A stretch of DNA of 64,000 nt from Cytophaga sp. FL35. Its GTDB lineage: Bacteria > Bacteroidota > Bacteroidia > Flavobacteriales > Flavobacteriaceae. The stretch is taken from NCBI RefSeq assembly GCF_014349235.1, contig NZ_JACSOH010000004.1, positions 195,307-259,306 on the forward strand, written 5' to 3'. Shown here piece by piece: positions 1 to 8,506 of the stretch. The notes beneath the pieces are model-generated. The model saw nothing but the letters and a program-made list of their open reading frames with translations, did not search any database and was not told the origin of the DNA. How positions within the stretch are numbered: the stretch's first letter is position 1; every line of letters begins with the position of its first letter. A program made the position numbers and the translations under genes.

Positions 1-84
1 TGCATGTAAACAAATGGATTAAGGACAAATATAATCTTTTACCGTAGAGGCTTCATTTCATTGCTGAAATTACATAAATGAAAA

Positions 85-115
85 GCGGGAGATAAAAAGA
101 AAATTTACCTCCCGC
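85..115 (-). terminator. Rho-independent terminator after gdhA
   Basis: A 7-bp GC-rich stem (GCGGGAG at 85-91, CTCCCGC at 109-115) lies 30 bases past the glutamate dehydrogenase stop. Read on the minus strand the right-hand arm is followed by a T-rich run, as expected for an intrinsic terminator of the leftward gene. The remaining bases 1-84 show no gene. Confidence 0.7.
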
Positions 116-146
116 CTTGACTAATTTTACGAAGTATTTGCAATTG

Positions 147-1490
147 CTAAATCACTCCTTGAGCGAGCATGGCATCGGCCACTTTCACAAAACCGGCAAT
201 ATTTGCTCCTTTAACGTAATTACAAAAACCATTCTCCTCCATACCATATTCTATACAGGAGTCGTGAATATCTTCCATAATATCTTTTAACCGTTCATCT
301 ACCTCTTCACGCGTCCAACTAATACGCAATGAGTTTTGGCTCATTTCCAACCCTGAAGTGGCAACACCGCCCGCATTGGATGCTTTGCCGGGGGCAAACA
401 ATATTTTTGCATCGTGAAAAGCGTGAACGGCCTCTGCCGTACAAGGCATATTTGCGCCTTCCGCTACACACATACAACCATTTTCCAATAAAACAGTGGC
501 ATCTTTTTCATCCAATTCATTCTGGGTGGCACAAGGCAATGCAATATCACAAGGCACCTCCCAAGGAGTTTTGCCCTTATGATATTCTGCAGATTTATAT
601 TTTTCTACATATTCCGATATTCTACCACGCCTGTTATTCTTTAAATCCATCACAAAGGCCAGTTTTTCTTCATCTACACCTTCTTTATCAATGATATAGC
701 CTCCTGAATCCGATAGGGTAATTACTTTTCCCCCAAGTTGAATCACCTTTTCAGCGGCATATTGAGCCACGTTTCCAGAACCCGAAATAACTACTGTTTT
801 CCCATCAAAATCCTCATCCTTGGTCTTCAACATATTTTGGGCAAAATATACCGTTCCGTAACCGGTGGCTTCCGGTCTAATTTTAGAACCTCCCCATGAA
901 AGACCTTTTCCTGTCAATACTCCGGTAAATTCATTTCGAATCTTTTTATACATTCCAAATAGAAAACCTATTTCACGAGAACCTACACCTATGTCCCCAG
1001 CAGGCACATCTGTATTTGGCCCTATATGCCTACAAAGTTCGGTCATAAAGGCGTGACAGAAACGCATTACCTCATCATCTGACTTTCCTTTGGGGTCAAA
1101 ATCGGACCCTCCTTTTCCACCACCCATGGGCAGGGTTGTCAAACTATTCTTAAAGACTTGCTCAAAGGCCAAAAATTTAAGTATACTGGCGTTTACCGTA
1201 GGATGAAACCTTAAACCTCCCTTATAAGGACCAATGGCAGAGTTCATTTGAATCCTGTAACCACGATTTACATGGATCTCACCTTCATCATCTACCCATG
1301 CCACCCTAAAGGATATTAGCCTCTCTGGCTCGACCATTCGCAACAGAATGTTCTTGCCATTGTAAATTTCCTGTTCCGCTATATAAGGTATGACAGTTTC
1401 AGCAACTTCCTGTACCGCTTGAATGAATTCCGGTTCATGACCATTACGGGCCTTCACCTCATCCATAAATGCTTTAATTTTTTCTTCCAT
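147..1490 (-). CDS. gdhA: NADP-specific glutamate dehydrogenase
   Basis: A 447-residue protein, the usual length of the hexameric bacterial NADP-type enzyme, which reductively aminates 2-oxoglutarate with ammonium to give glutamate in the cytoplasm. The substrate segment PMGGGKGGSDFDP (121-133) carries the catalytic lysine K126, and D166 in PAGDIGVG is the expected acid residue. The Rossmann nucleotide site GSGNVA is at 237-242, and the following strand ends in SDSGG, typical of NADP rather than NAD preference. It is monocistronic, with its own terminator. The upstream gap (1491-1606) contains a TATTTTTG box on the minus strand. Identification is secure; cofactor preference is inferred. Confidence 0.96.
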   Translation of the reverse strand: MEEKIKAFMDEVKARNGHEPEFIQAVQEVAETVIPYIAEQEIYNGKNILLRMVEPERLISFRVAWVDDEGEIHVNRGYRIQMNSAIGPYKGGLRFHPTVNASILKFLAFEQVFKNSLTTLPMGGGKGGSDFDPKGKSDDEVMRFCHAFMTELCRHIGPNTDVPAGDIGVGSREIGFLFGMYKKIRNEFTGVLTGKGLSWGGSKIRPEATGYGTVYFAQNMLKTKDEDFDGKTVVISGSGNVAQYAAEKVIQLGGKVITLSDSGGYIIDKEGVDEEKLAFVMDLKNNRRGRISEYVEKYKSAEYHKGKTPWEVPCDIALPCATQNELDEKDATVLLENGCMCVAEGANMPCTAEAVHAFHDAKILFAPGKASNAGGVATSGLEMSQNSLRISWTREEVDERLKDIMEDIHDSCIEYGMEENGFCNYVKGANIAGFVKVADAMLAQGVI

Positions 1491-1557
1491 CTTTTAAAGA
1501 ATATATAATTACACCCTTATAAAACAAGGTGTTTTTGTTGAATTAATAATTTAACGA

Positions 1558-1565
1558 CAAAAATA
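1558..1565 (-). promoter_or_regulatory. Possible -7 box of gdhA
   Basis: On the minus strand this reads TATTTTTG, a full match to the Bacteroidota -7 consensus TAnnTTTG, about 70 bases ahead of the gdhA start. I see no good TTG -33 element at the right distance, so this is tentative. Confidence 0.35.
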
Positions 1566-1606
1566 TATTATTTATATAATTCCGATGACATATTTTTAAA
1601 ATTTCA

Positions 1607-2770
1607 TTAATCCAATCCGTTTAGAGCTTGATCTAAATCATTTTTAAGATCTTCAGCATCCTCAATTCCTACACTTAATCTGATCAAAGCATCTACAACC
1701 CCACTCTTTTCCCTTTCCTCTTTAGGTATACTGGCATGTGTCATACTTGCCGGGTGACCGGCCAAACTTTCTACCCCACCCAAGGACTCGGCCAATGTAA
1801 AGACCTTGAGGTTTTCTATAATTTTTAGGGCATCTTTATAAGTACCCCCTTTGGGAACAAAGGAAATCATTCCGCCAAAGTCTCGCATTTGGTTACGGGC
1901 AACATTGTGGTTAGGATGTTCGCTAAACCCTGGCCAATACACTTTTTCAACTTTATCGTGACCTTTCAAAAACTTGGCTATTTCCGTTCCATTTTCACAA
2001 TGGCGTTGCATTCTCACATGCAAGGTTTTGATTCCCCTTAACACCAAAAAACTATCCATAGGCCCCAAAATGGCTCCACTGGCATTTTGTATAAAATAAA
2101 GCTGGTCTGCCAATTCCTTTTTATTGACCACTATGGCCCCTGCCACAACATCACTATGGCCACCAAGGTATTTGGTTGCCGAATGCATTACAATATCCGC
2201 TCCTAAATCCAGCGGATTTTGCAGATATGGAGTGGCAAAGGTATTGTCCACCGCAAGCCATACCCGATTTTTCTTGGCAAGTTCTGATACCGATTTAATA
2301 TCGATGATATTCATCATAGGGTTGGTAGGTGTTTCTACCCAAATAATTTTGGTCCTATCATTTATAAATGACCCTATGGAACTTGGATCTGTCATTCCTA
2401 CAAAATGGAAAACGATACCATAATTTTCGAATACTTTTTTGAACAAACGATAACTTCCACCATAGAGATCATTGGTAGAAATGACCTCATCCCCTGGTTT
2501 TAATAACTTGATAATAGCATCTATTGCTGCCAGACCACTTGCAAATGCCAAACCATAGGTCCCGTTCTCAATACTTGCCAATGAATTTTCCAAAGCCGTT
2601 CTTGTAGGATTGGCACTTCTGGAATATTCAAAACCCCGGTGGCCACCAGGAGTAGATTGGGCAAATGTGGAAGTCTGGTAAATTGGGGGCATTACGGCCC
2701 CATATGCTTTATCCGGTTGTTGACCTCCGTGTATGGTTTTGGTATTGAACTTTAGTTGTTTTTTACTCAT
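1607..2770 (-). CDS. Cystathionine gamma-synthase/lyase family PLP enzyme
   Basis: A trans-sulfuration enzyme of the Cys/Met metabolism PLP-dependent family (fold type I). It shows the family's substrate-entry motif YSRSANPTR, the [11 protein letters not shown] cofactor-phosphate segment and the PLP-lysine motif [13 protein letters not shown], followed by the C-terminal SLGGVESL and HPASMTH segments. It acts in the cytoplasm on cystathionine or O-acyl-homoserine. Synthase (MetB) and lyase (MctB/CGL) cannot be told apart safely from sequence alone. The start is placed at the ATG of MSKKQ, 387 residues, because seven upstream residues run into the promoter. It is divergent from the lipoprotein gene at 2856 and has a well-spaced promoter. 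Confidence 0.92.
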   Translation of the reverse strand: MSKKQLKFNTKTIHGGQQPDKAYGAVMPPIYQTSTFAQSTPGGHRGFEYSRSANPTRTALENSLASIENGTYGLAFASGLAAIDAIIKLLKPGDEVISTNDLYGGSYRLFKKVFENYGIVFHFVGMTDPSSIGSFINDRTKIIWVETPTNPMMNIIDIKSVSELAKKNRVWLAVDNTFATPYLQNPLDLGADIVMHSATKYLGGHSDVVAGAIVVNKKELADQLYFIQNASGAILGPMDSFLVLRGIKTLHVRMQRHCENGTEIAKFLKGHDKVEKVYWPGFSEHPNHNVARNQMRDFGGMISFVPKGGTYKDALKIIENLKVFTLAESLGGVESLAGHPASMTHASIPKEEREKSGVVDALIRLSVGIEDAEDLKNDLDQALNGLD

Positions 2771-2788
2771 TTCATATGATTTCCTACA

Positions 2789-2819
2789 CAAATGTATCGC
2801 TATCTTTGCTAGGACACAA
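2789..2819 (-). promoter_or_regulatory. Promoter of the trans-sulfuration gene
   Basis: On the minus strand TTG (2817-2819) is followed after 20 bases by TACATTTG (2789-2796), an exact match to the Bacteroidota -33/-7 pattern. It lies just upstream of the ATG at 2770, which supports the shorter start. Confidence 0.6.
2801..2808 (+). promoter_or_regulatory. -7 box of the DUF3298 lipoprotein gene
   Basis: TATCTTTG matches TAnnTTTG on the plus strand, 48 bases before the start at 2856. It interleaves with the divergent promoter on the other strand. No clear -33 box is visible. Confidence 0.45.
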
Positions 2820-2855
2820 TTGAAGAATTAGAAGCTTTACATTTTCCTTACCCCA

Positions 2856-3599
2856 ATGAAAAGAACTATATTAACCCTACTTATTGTTTTAACAATTATA
2901 AGCTGTTCTGAAGATAAGACTCTCACGTTTGAACCCCTAACCCTTGACGAAACAAGATGTTCAGAATGTCCGGAAGTGGTCATTCATATTCCGGTAGCGG
3001 TAGAAAACCAAGAAATTGCAAAAACAATAAACACCAGTATTAAAGAAGAAATCATCTCTATTCTTAATTATGATGATGAAACTGATGCCGCTACCATCAA
3101 GGATGCGGTAAAAAATTTTAGCGATGGTTTTTGGGAACTAAAAAAACTATACCCGGAGGAGGCTACGGTTTGGGAGGCCAATATTGAAGGAATTGTTTCC
3201 TATGAGGACGAAACTTACATAACCATAGAACTCAACACCTATCTATTCACTGGGGGAGCCCATGGGTACGGTTCTAAAAAATTCTTGAATTTCGACAAGG
3301 TAAAAAATCAGGAACTGGAGAATTGGGAACTTTTTCAAAACCGGGATGATTTTGAAGTTTTAGCGGAAGAAAAATTTAGAACTCAGGAAAGTATTCCAAT
3401 GGACAAAAATATTAATAGCACCGGTTTTATGTTCGATAGTGACTCCTTCTACCTACCAGAAAACATAGGTTTTACGGCAGAGGGAATCCAACTACACTAT
3501 AATCCGTACGAAGTGGCATCCTACGCAGACGGCCCCATTGAGGTTATTCTTTCGTTTAAAGAAATAGCACCTTATTTGGCCAAGAGAACTAAATCTTAG
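2856..3599 (+). CDS. DUF4163/DUF3298 domain lipoprotein
   Basis: A 247-residue predicted lipoprotein: signal peptide MKRTILTLLIVLTIISC with the lipobox cysteine at residue 17, then a DUF4163 (PdaC/SigV-like) N-terminal part and a DUF3298 C-terminal part. The family hallmark TGGAHGYG lies near residue 130. Members are related to the extracytoplasmic part of the anti-sigma factor RsiV and to peptidoglycan deacetylase accessory domains; in Bacteroidota they occur as free envelope lipoproteins of unknown role. It is monocistronic and its stop interlocks with the stop of the convergent DinB gene in the shared bases TTAG. Confidence 0.85.
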   Translation: MKRTILTLLIVLTIISCSEDKTLTFEPLTLDETRCSECPEVVIHIPVAVENQEIAKTINTSIKEEIISILNYDDETDAATIKDAVKNFSDGFWELKKLYPEEATVWEANIEGIVSYEDETYITIELNTYLFTGGAHGYGSKKFLNFDKVKNQELENWELFQNRDDFEVLAEEKFRTQESIPMDKNINSTGFMFDSDSFYLPENIGFTAEGIQLHYNPYEVASYADGPIEVILSFKEIAPYLAKRTKS

Positions 3600-4051
3600 A
3601 ACATTTTTTGAAGGGCGATGATGGCTCCCCTATGAAGCCCTTCATGAAATAAATTAAAGGCAAGGGCATCTTCTACCTTATTCAAGGTTACATTGGCACT
3701 GGTGGTATATGAACTGTAATTTTTGAAGAGACCATTATTATAATCTTCTTTCATCCACTCTAATGTAGAGATTAAGAAAGCAGCTATCTCCTTTATTTCT
3801 TCATCCGTAGCATTCCCATCTGGCACGGTTCCTTTCTTAAACTTATCTACTAATTCTTCGGGAACCCTCATCTGTAAACCGCTGAATTTGTATACCAAAA
3901 TTTGTGGCGTTATAACGGTATGGGCTATGTTCCACCAGATATTGTTCCTAAAACCTTCAGGAATTTTCAATAAGTCTTCATTTGGGGTTTCCGTTAAAAT
4001 CTTATAGAGGAATTTTCTGTTGTTAAGTACAGATTCAAAAAGATGTTCCAA
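3596..4051 (-). CDS. DinB-family four-helix metalloprotein
   Basis: A 151-residue DinB/YfiT-type protein. The fold uses a His triad to bind a divalent metal: here H44 (in NIAHTV), H136 and H140 (in FHEGLHRG) fit. Members act as thiol-dependent transferases or are of unknown function; the name comes from a damage-inducible Bacillus gene and does not mean DNA polymerase. The only in-frame start that fits is TTG at 4049-4051. Its last four bases overlap the last four of the convergent lipoprotein gene. Confidence 0.85.
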   Translation of the reverse strand: MEHLFESVLNNRKFLYKILTETPNEDLLKIPEGFRNNIWWNIAHTVITPQILVYKFSGLQMRVPEELVDKFKKGTVPDGNATDEEIKEIAAFLISTLEWMKEDYNNGLFKNYSSYTTSANVTLNKVEDALAFNLFHEGLHRGAIIALQKMF

Positions 4052-4136
4052 GGGTATTAGTTTAAAGTGAAGGCTAAAAATAGCACAATTGTACGGAATT
4101 AGGTTTCTTTGTTGTCACCATTAAAAGTCCTCAATT

Positions 4137-4490
4137 TTGAAAAAAATATATCATTTAAGCACCTGCGATACATGCAAAAGAATCCTAAAAGAATTAGAAC
4201 CTTTAAACGGGGTTGACTTACAGGATATTAAAGTAGAAAACATTACTCAAGAGCAATTAGAGAAAATGGAGGAACTAGCCGGTAGTTACGAAGCTCTATT
4301 TAGCAAAAGGGCTAAACTTTACAGACAAGAAGGCCTCCATGAAAAAACCCTCTCCGAAGCAGACTACAAAGAATGGATATTGAAGCACTATACTTTTTTA
4401 AAAAGACCTGTAGTGATTATCGGCAACGAAATCTTTATAGGGAATAGCAAAAAAACGGTAGAAGCGGCCAAAGCAGCATTACATTCTTGA
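4137..4490 (+). CDS. ArsC/Spx-like thioredoxin-fold protein
   Basis: A 117-residue protein of the arsenate reductase ArsC/Spx superfamily. The N-terminal strand is followed at once by a C10-x-x-C13 pair (STCDTCKR), and the C-terminal half ends in the family's KRPVVIIGNE segment, equivalent to the RPI/V motif of ArsC. A true arsenate reductase needs resistance-operon partners, which are absent; a general thiol-redox or Spx-like role is as likely. It starts with TTG, and its stop overlaps the TTG start of the next gene, so the two are probably translated together. Confidence 0.85.
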   Translation: MKKIYHLSTCDTCKRILKELEPLNGVDLQDIKVENITQEQLEKMEELAGSYEALFSKRAKLYRQEGLHEKTLSEADYKEWILKHYTFLKRPVVIIGNEIFIGNSKKTVEAAKAALHS

Positions 4491-5395
4491 GTAAAAGAAA
4501 TCTCGCCATATTAGCAGCTTTAGGGGCTACTACCATTTATGGTCTAAACCATACCATTGCTAAGGGTATCATGCCCAATTTTTTAGAAGCCTTTGCCCTG
4601 GTAGAGCTAAGGGTAATTGGCGCTACCCTGCTTTTTTGGTTAATGTCCTTTTTTGGGCCCAAGGAAAAGATAGAAAAGAGAGATTATCTTCGCTTATTTG
4701 TCTGTGCCATTCTTGGTATGGGGTTCAACATGCTTACCTTTTTCAAAGGACTTTCGCTTTCGACCCCAATTAATAGCGCCGTACTTATGACTACGTCTCC
4801 GATTATTGTCCTGATTCTTTCTGTCATACTAATCAAAGAGAAAGTATTCCCCTTAAAAATAGGGGGTATCATTATTGGCCTTTTAGGTGCGCTAACATTG
4901 ATATTCTTAAGTAATGAAAGTAGGCAGGACGCTCCCAACATTCCCTTGGGCAACATTTTAATTCTCATGAACGCTACCTTTTATGGTGGTTATTTAATAA
5001 CAGCAAAGTCCCTAATTGAAAAATACCACCCTTTTACTTTTATGAAATGGCTTTTTTTATTGGGTATTTTCATCTGTTTACCATTTAGCTATCAAGAACT
5101 AGTGGACACCCAATGGAATACCCTCACTTTTGATGCTATCTGGAGGATTGCTTTTGTAATCATAGGCACCACCTTTTTTACCTATCTGTTCAATATCTTC
5201 GCCCTAACACAATTAAAGGCTTCAACGGTAAGTGCTTTTGTTTACTTACAGCCATTAATAGGGATAATTTTTGCGCTGGTAACAGGACAAGACCAATTAA
5301 CTACCATTAAGATTGCCGCAGCATGTCTAGTATTTCTAGGGGTATATTTGGCAAGTAAAAAGCCGAACCAAAAAAATAGTTTAGGAAAGATTTAA
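4487..5395 (+). CDS. EamA-family (DMT) membrane transporter
   Basis: A 302-residue integral membrane protein with about ten hydrophobic helices arranged as two EamA repeats (roughly residues 8-140 and 155-290), the drug/metabolite transporter layout. The first helix carries the typical TIYGLNHTIAKG segment and the second repeat starts NATFYGGYLITAKS. Substrate cannot be predicted; relatives export amino acids or other metabolites across the inner membrane. Translation starts at TTG inside the overlap TTGA with the ArsC-like gene. Its stop interlocks with the convergent thioesterase gene in TTAA. Confidence 0.87.
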   Translation: MSKRNLAILAALGATTIYGLNHTIAKGIMPNFLEAFALVELRVIGATLLFWLMSFFGPKEKIEKRDYLRLFVCAILGMGFNMLTFFKGLSLSTPINSAVLMTTSPIIVLILSVILIKEKVFPLKIGGIIIGLLGALTLIFLSNESRQDAPNIPLGNILILMNATFYGGYLITAKSLIEKYHPFTFMKWLFLLGIFICLPFSYQELVDTQWNTLTFDAIWRIAFVIIGTTFFTYLFNIFALTQLKASTVSAFVYLQPLIGIIFALVTGQDQLTTIKIAAACLVFLGVYLASKKPNQKNSLGKI

Positions 5396-5871
5396 AACTG
5401 AATATCTTTTGGCGCTTTGGCAAATCTTCGGGTATCCTCTTTTGTCAGAACCCTAAACCCTTCTCCCTTCTCCACACCACTAAATGACTTTAAAAAATCA
5501 TTGGTGAGACCTGTGAGCTTTCGGGTCTTTAAGTCCATCCAAGCACCCATCATTTCGCAATGCGCAAAATTTTCCCCTTTGTGGTTATAAAAATTATGAT
5601 GGAATTCAAAGAACTTGGCGTCCTCGCTCATCCCCATGATTTCCATAGAAACCTTAATAGGCCTACCAGGAAAAACCTCTTTAAAGTAATACATGTGCTC
5701 ATGAAAAACCACCGGGCCAATTTGCTCCTTGCCCAAGGTCTCTTGAGTAAAACCCAACTCAAACAGAAAAGCCATACGTGTATGGCTCATATAATTTAGG
5801 TAAGAAGAATTGGCCAAATGTCTATTGGCATCTACATCACTCCATCTAATTTCGAACTCTTTTAAATACAT
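5392..5871 (-). CDS. Acyl-CoA thioesterase, hotdog fold (4HBT)
   Basis: A 159-residue single hotdog-domain protein of the 4-hydroxybenzoyl-CoA thioesterase type. The family signature RWSDVDANRHLANSSYLNYM near residues 9-28 includes the catalytic Asp and the NxxHL(A/V)N turn. It should hydrolyse an acyl-CoA thioester in the cytoplasm; the acyl chain is not predictable. It is convergent with the EamA gene. Confidence 0.88.
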   Translation of the reverse strand: MYLKEFEIRWSDVDANRHLANSSYLNYMSHTRMAFLFELGFTQETLGKEQIGPVVFHEHMYYFKEVFPGRPIKVSMEIMGMSEDAKFFEFHHNFYNHKGENFAHCEMMGAWMDLKTRKLTGLTNDFLKSFSGVEKGEGFRVLTKEDTRRFAKAPKDIQF

Positions 5872-6036
5872 AGGGGCGGTTTATTTATTATGCATGCATA
5901 GGAACTGTAAAAATAACACCTTTTTTTAAGTCCGCTACCTTGTCTACTGACGAATATAAAATCTTAGAGATATAAATTGAGTAAAAACTGTTCTAGAACT
6001 GCACGTGAGGTAAAGGTGTTCAATTAAGAATCCGTA

Positions 6037-6180
6037 TTAGATCATAGGACAACGCTTGCAATTGGCCTTTCCTTTTTTTAAATATTTCTTGCAGCATTTC
6101 TTTTTCCTTTTAAAAGTTGTACACTGCACAGGGATAGATTCATTTAAAAAGAAAGGACTAATATAAATCGCTGTCGTCAT
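6037..6180 (-). CDS. Small Cys/Lys-rich protein, 47 residues
   Basis: A short reading frame from ATG at 6178-6180 to TAA at 6037-6039, too short for most gene callers. The first half is ordinary (MTTAIYISPFFLNE); the second half is strongly basic with five cysteines arranged as C20, CC at 29-30, then CKRC at 41-44, separated by lysine-rich stretches (KRKKKCCKKYLKKGKAN). I recall similar small CKK/CP-ending proteins in other Flavobacteriaceae, but could not check this. The pattern suggests a metal- or nucleic-acid-binding peptide. It fills an otherwise empty 419-base gap. Confidence 0.6.
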   Translation of the reverse strand: MTTAIYISPFFLNESIPVQCTTFKRKKKCCKKYLKKGKANCKRCPMI

Positions 6181-6290
6181 TATTTTTAACTAATCTAAAT
6201 AATAGCAAAATTAAACAAACATTTCAAGTAATAAATACGCTCTAACAAAATTATAACCAATAGATGCGGCATTTAATCCAAAACCCGTTC

Positions 6291-7376
6291 TTACAAGATA
6301 ACGGAGCTCCCTAACCTAGCAGATTCATTTATAGCCTCTACAATAGCAATATCCTTGAGTCCTTCCTCTCCCGGCACCATCATAGGTTTATTTTGGAGAA
6401 TGGACAAAGCATCGTCATCCATCTGTTTTGCCTGTTGGTTTTCAATGTAAGTATCCAACAGTTGACCATCACTGGTTTTACCCTTCACTCCGGTGTAGGA
6501 TTGAAAAGGTTGCAACTGGTACCAGCCGTTTTCACAGTCCGCCTTTAATATATTCACACTTTCCGCAGCGGTAGTCTTACCGCTTGCGGTAAGTCCATCG
6601 TTAAAATTTAATGTAAAAATGGTGGTCTCTTCAACTTCCTTAAAAATTTCAGGTCTTGTATTCTTATGTAGGGCAGTTACTGAAATGGGCTCACTTCCTG
6701 TGGTATACCTGATACCATTAATGGAATATACGCCCACATCATAAATCAAGCCACCACCTAGCTCTTTGTCCATTCGCCAAGTATTACCGGGGTTTTGTAT
6801 GTTGAAGCCTATTTCTGCCTTTACCGTTTCTATTTTTCCATAAGGGCGGGTATGAGACCACTTGATCAAAGTTTGTGTGTTGGGCTCATGTTGCATACGA
6901 TAACCAATGGATAGCTTTACCTTGTTCTTATTACAAGCCTTAATAATTGCTTCGCATTCTTCCACAGTTTTGGCCATTGGCTTCTCACACCAAACATGCT
7001 TACCTGTTTCGGCCGCTTTAATGGCATACCGCGAATGCAATCCTGTAGGAAGCACAATATAGATAACGTCAATATCTGGATTGTTGGCAATATCGTCCAT
7101 ATTATCATAATTGTAGATATTCTTATCTAAAATGCCATATTTTCTCTGCCAAACAGGAATTTTATTTGGGCTACCAGTAACTACACCCTTTAATTCACAG
7201 TGTTGCGTTAATTGAAGAGCGGGTGCCAACAAATTCTCACTGTAGTTTCCTAGACCCACTAGGCATACACCCAGTTTTTTCTTTTGAAATTTTGATGTAA
7301 AAGTGTATTGTGGTAAAACTGACAATCCGCCCATAAACAGACCCGTTTTTTTAATAAATGACCTTCTATTTTTCAT
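6291..7376 (-). CDS. Gfo/Idh/MocA family oxidoreductase, exported
   Basis: A 361-residue NAD(P)-dependent sugar or cyclitol dehydrogenase-like protein. The N terminus NRRSFIKKTGLFMGGLSVLP resembles a twin-arginine (Tat) signal with a weakened RR-x-F-I-K motif, so it may act in the periplasm with a prebound cofactor. The Rossmann segment GLGNYSENLLAPAL follows at about residue 42, and the family EKP motif is in VWCEKPMAKTVEE with the conserved lysine. The C-terminal half is the GFO_IDH_MocA_C sheet. It is similar in organisation to glucose-fructose oxidoreductases. Substrate unknown; monocistronic. Confidence 0.88.
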   Translation of the reverse strand: MKNRRSFIKKTGLFMGGLSVLPQYTFTSKFQKKKLGVCLVGLGNYSENLLAPALQLTQHCELKGVVTGSPNKIPVWQRKYGILDKNIYNYDNMDDIANNPDIDVIYIVLPTGLHSRYAIKAAETGKHVWCEKPMAKTVEECEAIIKACNKNKVKLSIGYRMQHEPNTQTLIKWSHTRPYGKIETVKAEIGFNIQNPGNTWRMDKELGGGLIYDVGVYSINGIRYTTGSEPISVTALHKNTRPEIFKEVEETTIFTLNFNDGLTASGKTTAAESVNILKADCENGWYQLQPFQSYTGVKGKTSDGQLLDTYIENQQAKQMDDDALSILQNKPMMVPGEEGLKDIAIVEAINESARLGSSVIL

Positions 7377-7528
7377 TTTCTGAGACTATTTGATGAATAG
7401 ATACTACAAGGTAACCATAATTAAAGCTCACAAGACCCAATTCTACAGTCACTTACGAAAATATTGCTTATCACAAGAATAGAGTGTAGTTTTATAGACA
7501 TCACTCTCAACTTAAAATTAAACCTATC

Positions 7529-8503
7529 ATGTCTAATAAACCTTCATTTATATCAGATTTGTCATTACCTGCCATTGCCGCCCCTATGTTTCTTATTTCG
7601 GGTCCTGAGCTCGTTATTGAGTGTTGTAAAAATGGTATTGTAGGTACCTTTCCTGCACTAAATCAAAGAACCAGTGAAGGCTTTGAAGAGTGGTTAATTC
7701 AAATAAAGGAAGCTTTGGATGCTTTTGAGAAGGAAACTGGTAAAAAGGCGGCACCATTTGGGGTCAACCTTATCGTACACCCCACCAATCCTAGGCTTGA
7801 AGCTGATATTAAGCTATGTGTGAAGCACAAAGTGCCTATTATCATTACTTCTCTGGGTGCAGTTTCTATGGTAGTGGACGCCATTCACAGCTATGGCGGA
7901 CTCGTTTTTCACGATATTATCAAGAAAAGACATGCCGAAAAAGCCCAAGAAGCCGGCGTGGACGGACTCATATTAGTGGCGGCTGGAGCCGGTGGTCATG
8001 CAGGTACCATTAACCCAATGACCTTGGTTGCCGAAATAAAGAAATTCTTTAAGAAAACAATTATCCTTTCAGGATGTATAAGCACAGGAAGGGATATTGC
8101 ATCGGCCTTGCAGATGGGAGCTGATTTGGCCTACATGGGAACTCGATTTATAAATACTACCGAAAGTAAAGCACCAGAAGATTATAGAAAGATGATCGAG
8201 GATGCCGGAGCCAATGATGTAACGTATACGGCAGCTATTTCAGGGGTTCACGCCAATTTCCTTTCCAAAAGTTTAAAAGATGCCGGACTTACGGATGAAG
8301 ACTTGAAAAAGGATACTAAGATTGATTTTGGAAAAGAATTGAATGCGGAAGCCAAAGCTTGGAAAACCATATGGTCTGCCGGACAAGGCTCGGCCCTTAT
8401 TGATGAAACCTTACCCGTAAAAGACCTAATATCCAATTTAAAATCAGAATTCAGGGAAGCCATTGAAGAACAAGCCAAGATTTTGGAAGTTTATCCTAAA
8501 TAA
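7529..8503 (+). CDS. Nitronate monooxygenase-like FMN enzyme
   Basis: A 324-residue TIM-barrel flavoprotein of the NMO/2-nitropropane dioxygenase family. It begins with the usual PAIAAPMFLISGPELV segment, has the GAGGHAG phosphate/catalytic-His motif about residues 151-157 and the GADLAYMGTRFI segment that holds the FMN phosphate. It would oxidise alkyl nitronates, or may be an enoyl reductase-like member, in the cytoplasm. It stands alone, with its end three bases from the convergent reductase gene. Confidence 0.88.
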   Translation: MSNKPSFISDLSLPAIAAPMFLISGPELVIECCKNGIVGTFPALNQRTSEGFEEWLIQIKEALDAFEKETGKKAAPFGVNLIVHPTNPRLEADIKLCVKHKVPIIITSLGAVSMVVDAIHSYGGLVFHDIIKKRHAEKAQEAGVDGLILVAAGAGGHAGTINPMTLVAEIKKFFKKTIILSGCISTGRDIASALQMGADLAYMGTRFINTTESKAPEDYRKMIEDAGANDVTYTAAISGVHANFLSKSLKDAGLTDEDLKKDTKIDFGKELNAEAKAWKTIWSAGQGSALIDETLPVKDLISNLKSEFREAIEEQAKILEVYPK

Positions 8504-8506
8504 TCA

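Noticed and set aside
329-694. Opposite-strand frame within gdhA
   Set aside because: Overlaps a certain gene fully and has no recognisable protein pattern; one of many shadow frames left out.
2771-2855. SAM-type riboswitch before the trans-sulfuration gene
   Set aside because: The gap is only 85 bases, is shared with a divergent promoter, and shows no SAM-riboswitch helices.
3596-4051. DinB gene as a DNA-repair polymerase
   Set aside because: DinB here is the four-helix metalloprotein family; the real Pol IV (dinB) is at 59702-60802.
5889-5900. 12-bp palindrome TATGCATGCATA upstream of the thioesterase gene
   Set aside because: Too short and simple to claim as an operator without copies elsewhere; noted only.
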